From positions 934,849 through 998,848 of the forward strand of contig QEOQ01000359.1 in the NCBI GenBank assembly GCA_010279815.1: a stretch of DNA of 64,000 bases. Direction: 5' to 3'. Below the pieces are notes generated by a model. That model searched no databases. It was given only the letters and a program-made list of their open reading frames with translations, and was not told the DNA's origin. The position numbers were made by a program, and so were the translations under genes. This DNA is from Brachionus plicatilis. Lineage: Eukaryota; Rotifera; Eurotatoria; Ploima; Brachionidae. Each line of letters begins with the position of its first letter. Position 1 is the stretch's first letter. This document shows, in pieces, positions 57,352-64,000 of this stretch.

Positions 57352-60300
57352 ATGTCCCAAAGTAGAAACGTGGTTGTATGGCATCAAATTTTGTCTATTA
57401 ATCACATTGACTTTGAAAAAAAAACAATATATGTAAAAAATTTAAATTTAAATTTTAAATCTTAAAATTTATCAAAAAAAATATAAAGGCTTACACTGAA
57501 TTGACTTTGATTCCATTAAGTGATGAAATCAATTTAATAAATATTAATTGTAAACAATGCAGTAAGATTTTGATTTTTCAAATAAAATTTTAAAAATAAA
57601 TTTTATTTTTTTATGAATTTCTTCAATTGTATTCAATGGTGATCATGAGGCTGAGTTCGATTACTGTGATCCTCTTTTAATGAAGCCTGAAGACAACAGG
57701 TATTATTTTTTTTCTTTAATAAATCAAAATAAACTAAAAGCTATGTCAATTAGACGTGATCTCCAATATTTTATATCAAATGAAGAGCTTGCCTCGGTGT
57801 GCGTGGATGCCGATGAAGGAAATGGAGAACTGATAATTTCAGTTCCTGATTCATTTAAAAAATTAATTACAAGTATATTTTTAAATATTTTATTTATAGT
57901 TTATTAAATTTTTTTGAAGAAAATGAACCGTTTATGCTAGCAGTGGAATTTATTTTGGAAAATCCGCAAGGTGGTCTGAGATTCATTCAAACAGATCTTT
58001 TAACAATGAATGACGATAAAAAAGACGTATATCTATGCACTGTTGATCATAATCCCCATTTTTGGTTTCCATGTGTTAATACCTATAATGAGCCGTGTAC
58101 TTGGAAAATCGAGATAACTGTTGAAGAAGATTATTCGGTAGTTGCAAGTGGTAATCTAATTGAAATTGAGCCTACCTCATCTCTATTTTCAGATTCGACA
58201 ACTTTTTTCAAAAAGTATCATTATTATTTACAAGTTCCGACATGTGCTCCCAATATTGGTCTTGTTATCGGAAAATTTGATTCAATGAATAATGAAACAG
58301 TAAATGAAATAAGTGTTTATTTTGATCCGAGACTTAAAGATCTTGTAAAAACAACAACATCGTTTTTGCATGAAGTTTTCGAATTTTTCGAAGAAACCCT
58401 ATCAATAACATATCCTTATGGGTCCTACAAAAATGTTTTTGTATTTGACATACTCGAACAATCTATTTCTTTTGCTTCCATGTCAATAATGAAGTATGTT
58501 TATTAACTTTTTTATTTAAAAAAAATCAAAACAATTAAGCAATTAATTATGGAAAGTTTATTGAAAACAAAAAAAATATTTAATTTTCAATGGTTGAAAA
58601 GTCTTTTACATTTAATATTAAAATTATTTTTAAAAAACTTTTTTTTTTAGCGCAAAATTGTAATTTACTTTGTATTTATCAAAAAATTTGAGTTTTCTTA
58701 AAAGTTTTTTTTTTAAAAAATAGTGGCATTGAGGATTTTGAATAAAAACAAAAAATTTAAAATGAAAAAATTTTTTCACTATGAGTTTAAAAATTGTTCT
58801 GAAAATCTTTCAGCTGATACACATTTTGTATCACTCAAATTTAATCTCTGCAATTTAATTTGAATTATATTCTAATAAATTTACTCCTTTGAAGACTTGC
58901 AGAGATTGTGCATAGAATTAATTTGGGTAGTATAAAGTTTGTATCAGCTGATACATTTTGCAAAGCAATTTTTAAAATTATAGGAAAAAAGTTATTGCAT
59001 TTAAATTTTTTTGTTTCAAAATTCACATTGCCAAAAATACTTTACTATCAAAATAAAAAGATTTATTTAAAAATTTAATTACCTATAAAATTAAATATTT
59101 GAAATTTTTAAAGAATTTTTAGATCATAATCAAAAGATTTTTTTATTGTTTTGGGGCTGATCAATTTTATGACCAGGCGGTCTTATTTTGTATCGAAAAA
59201 AAACGCCATTTAATTTATAGACCAGTTGGTCTCAAAATTTATTTAAGGAAAAAAAAATTTAATTCAATGAACATTTTTTTTAAGTCTCGTTATAAAAAAA
59301 AATTAACTGGTCACAATAACTAATTTGATATTTGAGAAAAAATAAAAAAACATGTAAAAATTCATTGATAATCAAATAAATAAAATTCGAAAAATAGTAA
59401 AAAAAATACATAGGTAAAAATAATTTTATAAGTAAAAACATAATTATGGACATTTTTTTTTTTTTTAAATTAGTTATTGTGACAAGTTAAATTTTTTTTT
59501 CCTTAAATAAATTTTGAGACCAACTGGTCTATCAATTAAATGGCGTTTTTTTTTCGATAAAAAATAAGACCGCCTGGTCATAAAATTTTTTTTAATTTAA
59601 ATTTATTTTAGAAGTTTTAATTTGTGAATTAGAAATCATATTATGTTTTTTTATTAATTCGGTAAAATAGTCCAATTTTTAAAAAATATAAAAAACAAAA
59701 AACAAAAAACAAAAAAAAACGAAATTTGCGTTTATAAATTTAAATTCTTCTTTAATTACAAGATTATTCCAATTTAGATTAATGATTTAATCTCCTTCTT
59801 TTATATAAATAAATAATTCAGCTAATAAATATTTTCAAATTAATCAATAAATTATAATTAGCATCAAACAAAATTCTTTAATTTTTTTGACCAAAGCTTC
59901 AATTTTTGAAAATATTATAAAAATAATTTTAATTATTTTATATTTTTTTGGTTTTTTTAACTGGATAAACTACAGATAAAACAATTAAATAATGATAAAT
60001 CATTTTTCTTTTGAATGCTTTAGCGTAAATCTTCTTCATCCAGATAATATAATTGACCAAACAATAGCAGCACGAAAAGTATTGGCAAATTCAGTAGCCC
60101 AGCAATTTTTTGGAACATTTATAACTATGAACAATATGCACGAATATTGGCTAGTATCGGGTCTGAACCAATTTTTTACCGGTCTCTATCTAAAAAAAGT
60201 ATTCGGCAACAATGAATACAGACATATGATTTACGAAGATTTAAAAGATGTGTGCAAATTTGAAAAAGAACAAGGAAATTTGGTTTTGGACTTTAATAAT

Positions 60301-61759
60301 GCCTTGACTAGCTCTAAAGAAAACTATAACAAAGCTCAGCTGAATGCTCGTTATCACTTAATGGGGGCTCCTCTATTCTACCAAATGATTGACAAAAAAT
60401 CTCATTTAGTTGTACGGTTGATTGATGAATGTTTGACCAGAGATATTATGATCCAGCTGATCAACAAACTGCTAACCAATGGTCTAAGCGTCATTAGTCT
60501 CATTGAATACACTCACAAATGCCGAAATTCACTTTTTGTTTCAATAGAATCATTATGTGAACTTTTGGCTACATTTTCTTCCAAAGACTTAAAGCCAATT
60601 ATCGAAAGTTGGGTCCATAAGCCCGGCGTTGCCAGATTCAATTGTTCATTTAGCTTTAACCGTAAAAAAAATATGATAGAACTAGAGATCAAACAAGACA
60701 TGGTAAATCAAAAAGGATACAGAAAGTATGTTGGACCCATAACCATTGCTTTCCAAGAAATCGATGGTCCCTTTACCCATAACTTAATAATTGAGGACAA
60801 TTTGACTTCAAAGTTTGATATCACCTGTCATTCGAAAGGAAAAAAGAATAAGAAAAAAAAAATTCCACTTATAACTGGAGAAGAAGTGGACATAGATACA
60901 AGTCATATAGAAACAGATTCGCCCATTCTCTGGATCCGAATAGATCCGGACCTGAGGCTTTTGCGAGAAATCAAATTCGACCAACCCGACTTTCAGTGGC
61001 AAAATGAAGCTAAATACGAAAAGGAGATTTGTGCACAACTTGACTCGGTCGAAATGCTAAGCAAATTTCCGAGTCCTCAAAGCAGAACAACTTTGGTGAC
61101 AATCATAGAAAACAATGAGTGCTTTTACCGCGTGAGAATTCAGGCCGCATACGCACTTGCCGAAGTTTCCAACAAAATGATACACTCATGGAACGGTCCT
61201 TTGCCTTTAATATCAACTTTTAAAAAATTATTCATGTCTGCCACTGGCCAAACTTTGGTCAATTGCAACAATTTTTCCGACTTGCCAAACTATTTCTTGC
61301 AAAAAAGCATTCCCATAGCCATGGCTCAGCTTAGAAGTTCGCACAACTTGTGTCCAAATGAAGTAATACGCTTTATTTTGGATCTGATTAAATTCAATGA
61401 AAACAGCCGCAATCAATTTTCGGACTGTTGCTATAGAGCAAGCTTAATAGACGCTCTAACTTGTGCATTGTCAGCTTCCATTGCCATGATTCACAACGAT
61501 CTTGGACCAAAATCAGCCAGTCTGTCTCAAGACATGAGATTGATTATTGAGGAAATAGTTCTAAGGCTTAATTTGGAAAAGCTTTTGCCCACTTATCGGC
61601 TAGTTATCACCTCTAGCTGTTTGAAGGCGTTGAGAAAACTTCAAAAGCTAGGGCTGATACCTGAAAATGTTGATGTTTATAAAGAGTATACTAGCTATAA
61701 AGCGAATTTTGAGAGTGTCCGCTTGGTTGCTTTTGAGATAATAGCCGAATTTTTATCTG
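57352..61759 (+). CDS. TAF2: TFIID subunit TAF2 (3' end not found in window)
   Basis: Exons 57352-57432, 57489-57561, about 57615-57872, 57920-58493 and 60024-61759 cover roughly the first 900 residues of a ~1,150-residue family. TAF2 is a TFIID subunit with an M1-aminopeptidase-like fold that contacts the Initiator element. Matches include DADEGNGELIISVP, NPHFWFPCVNTYNEPCTWKIE, TTSFLHEVFEFFEETLS, ANSVAQQFFGTFI, FNRKKNMIELEIKQD, KKKKIPLITGEEVDID, SPILWIRIDPD and CFYRVRIQAAYALAEVS. The acceptor of exon 3 is unclear: there is no AG between 57565 and the coding start that keeps frame. Exon 5 ends at a GTAGGT donor after an EIIAEFLSG stretch; I could not find the next exon before 64000, so the rest lies beyond or after a long intron. 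Intron 4 (1,530 nt) carries two foldback elements. Confidence 0.93.
58808..58960. repeat. Small foldback with CAGCTGATAC ends in TAF2 intron 4
   Basis: The left side (CAGCTGATACACATTTTGTATC... to CTCTGCAA) is repeated imperfectly in reverse complement on the right, ending GTATCAGCTGATAC. Probably a decayed MITE. Confidence 0.5.
59168..59584. mobile_element. Foldback element with GACC-N4-GGTC palindromes
   Basis: Left arm from ATGACCAGGCGGTC (59168) and right arm ending GACCGCCTGGTCAT (59584) are inverted repeats of about 90-115 bp with few differences. Each arm contains two short palindrome-like words, GACCAGGCGGTC and GACCAGTTGGTC. The ~200-bp centre is AT-rich and non-coding. It lies in TAF2 intron 4 and must be removed by splicing. 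Confidence 0.7.
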
Positions 61760-62306
61760 GTAGGTTACTTATTTCAACCAACTTATTTATGAGTAATTCA
61801 GCCAAAAAAATTAAATTAATTCTAGAATATTTATGAAAAAAACCCTTTATGAAAAGTTAAAAATATGTTTTATTTAGCTTGAGGATTACTTTGTTTAGAA
61901 ATTTTATTTTATTTTAGTTTCTAAATCAAGCTGTGATTCCTGGTTACTGAGAATTTTTTTTAATTTAAAGCTGACAATAATTAGTATTCATTTCAAATTA
62001 GAAATTTCTTTTAAAAATTTTTATTTTCAAATTCAAGATATTATTTAGAAAAAAAATCACAAATTCTACTATTATGGAGTAAAAGATGCAAATTATATTT
62101 GTTTATTCAAAAATATTTGATTTTACAGAGTAATTTTTAGGATAAAAAAAATCTCTTGAAAGTGCAATTCTTCAAATTTATTTTGAAAAATAAATAAATT
62201 TCAGCTACGTTGCCGTCTTATTTGATTGAAATTAAATAGATAACATCAAACATAGAATATTTAGTTTTTGTTTTTGTTTTAACAAAAATCTTTAATTTAT
62301 ATTTTT
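61760..62306. other. Start of a long TAF2 intron
   Basis: The stretch begins with the GTAGGT donor of TAF2 exon 5. A possible short exon after TTTCAG near 62203 would read ATLPSYLIEIK then stop, but it does not resemble TAF2. Confidence 0.35.
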
Positions 62307-63759
62307 TATACAAGCATGAAAAGGACGTCAGTAAACGTCACCACAAATTTAGAAAAAAAAATCACAAATTCAGTAAAAAAATCACAATTTCAGTAAAAGT
62401 ATTACTATTTCATTAAAAAAAATAACCAAATTGGTTTTTTATTCACTAAATCAATAAAACATATTTAATAGAGCGAAACTGTCACAAATTAATATATTAA
62501 TTCACTATTTAGATTAAACCTGCACTAATTCGATAAATATATAACTAAAACAGTACTCAATGAACTAATTAATTTTTAAAAATCAATTTAAATAAAACAG
62601 AAAATATAAATGCTTAACTTAACTTATTTTATATTAAATTTTTTTTTTTTTTTTATTCTGAAGGAGCACTAACTCGATACATATAAACAAATAAATAAAT
62701 AAATGCTCAAATATAACTTTAAATAAAACTTGAATAAAATGTCTACAGAAGCAAATGAAATCAAAAGCTCAAGCATTCAAATAAGTTGTGAGAAGTATAA
62801 CGCAAAAATGCTAAAAAAAAAGAGGTTTTTATTGTCCAAATGGCTGTACAAAAAAAAATAGGTAATTTTTTTATTTTTTTTAAGTTTTTTTTTTTACTTT
62901 TATTAATTAGTGAATTTTTTACTTAATTCAGTAAATAAAATTAAAATAAAGTTATGATTTAATTGAATTAGTGCTTTTTCATCTTTTTTTGTGATATTTT
63001 TTTATTTTTTGTGTTCTTTTTCTGAAATAAATATTATAAACTGAATTAATTAATTGTTGTTTTTGTGTGTTATTTTTTTACTAAATTAGTGAAGATTTTT
63101 ACTGGATTTGTGGACAGATATTATTTATGCTCGCATGAAAATAGCTTTGATTATAAAAGAAAAAAATTAAAAAATATAAAGCATTTAAAAACATTTACGA
63201 TTTTTTTTTACTTAAATATATTCAATATCAATTAAAAAATAAAGGACTCAGGTCGTAGGTGAATGACTATCATAACATATATTTTTGAAAAAAAGTTTTT
63301 TTTACTTAATAAACCATGGACTGATACAAGATAGGAAATTTTTTTATTGAAACATTTTTAAGGCGTAAGCTTTTTTTGTTGTTCATCAATATCTACTCAA
63401 AAATCGAAAAAAAAACGCTTGGAGTTAATAATATGATGAAAGCTTTATTTTTACATGAAATAATGAAGGTGTCAGCAAAAAAAAATTATTTTTTATGAAA
63501 AATTTGTTGCTTCAAACTAGGTGATTTTTTTGCTAGTTTAATAAGTGTTGATTTCAAGGATGTCATTCGAAATAATAAATTAAATAATAGTAAAAAGAAT
63601 ATTAATTTTAAAAAAACCAAGTTTTATCTTAAAGTTATTAAATTGTAAGGCTATTTTGATTAGTTTTTTTTAAAATTATAATTATTATTGAAAGTGTGGA
63701 AATAAAAAGATAAGATAAAATTTTTATCTTTTAAACAAAGTTATTTTCATGCTTGTATA
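62307..63759. mobile_element. Possible 1.45-kb DNA element with 16-bp TIRs
   Basis: TATACAAGCATGAAAA at 62307-62322 and its exact reverse complement at 63744-63759 bracket a low-complexity interior full of AATTAGTGA/TCACTAAAT words. The terminal TA on both sides would fit a TA target duplication. No ORF is visible inside. 63760-64000 continues the same kind of sequence. Confidence 0.4.
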
Positions 63760-64000
63760 GAAAAATAATTTTCAAGTAAAATGGACAAGTACATTTCCTT
63801 AATTTCCAATTTTCCTTATTAATGTTAATAATGGGATTTGGCTCATTTCAAGGATCATAGAATAAATATTAATTAACCTCTTTTTTAGTTATATTTTTAT
63901 CAAATTAGTGAAGATTTTATCTATTTGGTAAAGATATAAATTAATTTTTGACAGTATCGCTATAATAATGTTTTATTTTAGTGAAAAAATACTGAATTAG

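Noticed and set aside
59992..60023. ATG at 59992 as the start of a separate gene
   Set aside because: The frame is continuous with TAF2 only from the acceptor at 60022-60023; the first ten codons are translated intron.

Overview
This is a strongly AT-rich nuclear window from a small-genome animal. Native genes have many tiny introns (mostly 48-60 nt) and clear metazoan orthologues, including motile-cilium genes. The composition, intron size and a likely bacterial-origin gene set fit a monogonont rotifer (Brachionus-like); that assignment is inference, not something the sequence proves.

Layout. 0-14 kb: a possible small unknown gene, then ROPN1L (-) and DNAI4/WDR78 (+) head to head, then FUZ (+), then SAMM50 (-) converging on FUZ. 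14-17 kb: a decayed LINE end and several foldback elements. 16.9-20.7 kb: a secreted PLA2G12-like protein (-) and GTP cyclohydrolase I (+). 21-41 kb: an accessory region with three copies of an intronless bacterial-type arsenite methyltransferase (arsM), one full and one truncated flavin monooxygenase (FMO), a 4.1-kb element with about 820-bp terminal inverted repeats, a DD37D mariner remnant, a decayed retroelement and many duplicated flanks. 41.8-44.2 kb: an intronless, unusually GC-rich VCP/p97 (-). 47-57 kb: DNAAF4 (-), PSMF1/PI31 (+), WTAP (-), TMX3 (+) and the mitochondrial carnitine/acylcarnitine carrier SLC25A20 (+). 57.3-61.8 kb: TAF2 (+), whose 3' end is not seen. 61.8-64 kb: AT-rich DNA with a possible TIR pair.

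How the genes relate. Four genes (ROPN1L, DNAI4, FUZ, DNAAF4) act in building or running motile cilia. Each has a sequence matching, or one base off, the RFX X-box consensus RYYNYYATRRNRAC close to its start codon; the promoters I looked at for several other genes do not obviously show one. This looks like a local RFX regulon. VCP and PSMF1 both concern the ubiquitin-proteasome system.

The accessory region is the most unusual part. The three arsM copies encode identical 271-residue proteins and differ, by my reading, only at a few third codon positions, while their flanks have diverged by indels and insertions. Copy 1 lies inverted relative to copies 2 and 3. Copy 1 carries the first ~17 codons of the FMO gene, so an arsM-FMO divergent pair was the ancestral unit. 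Copy 3's flank preserves the empty site of the 4.1-kb element in copy 1, showing insertion between AAA and TTT with no target duplication, the signature reported for Spy-type transposons.
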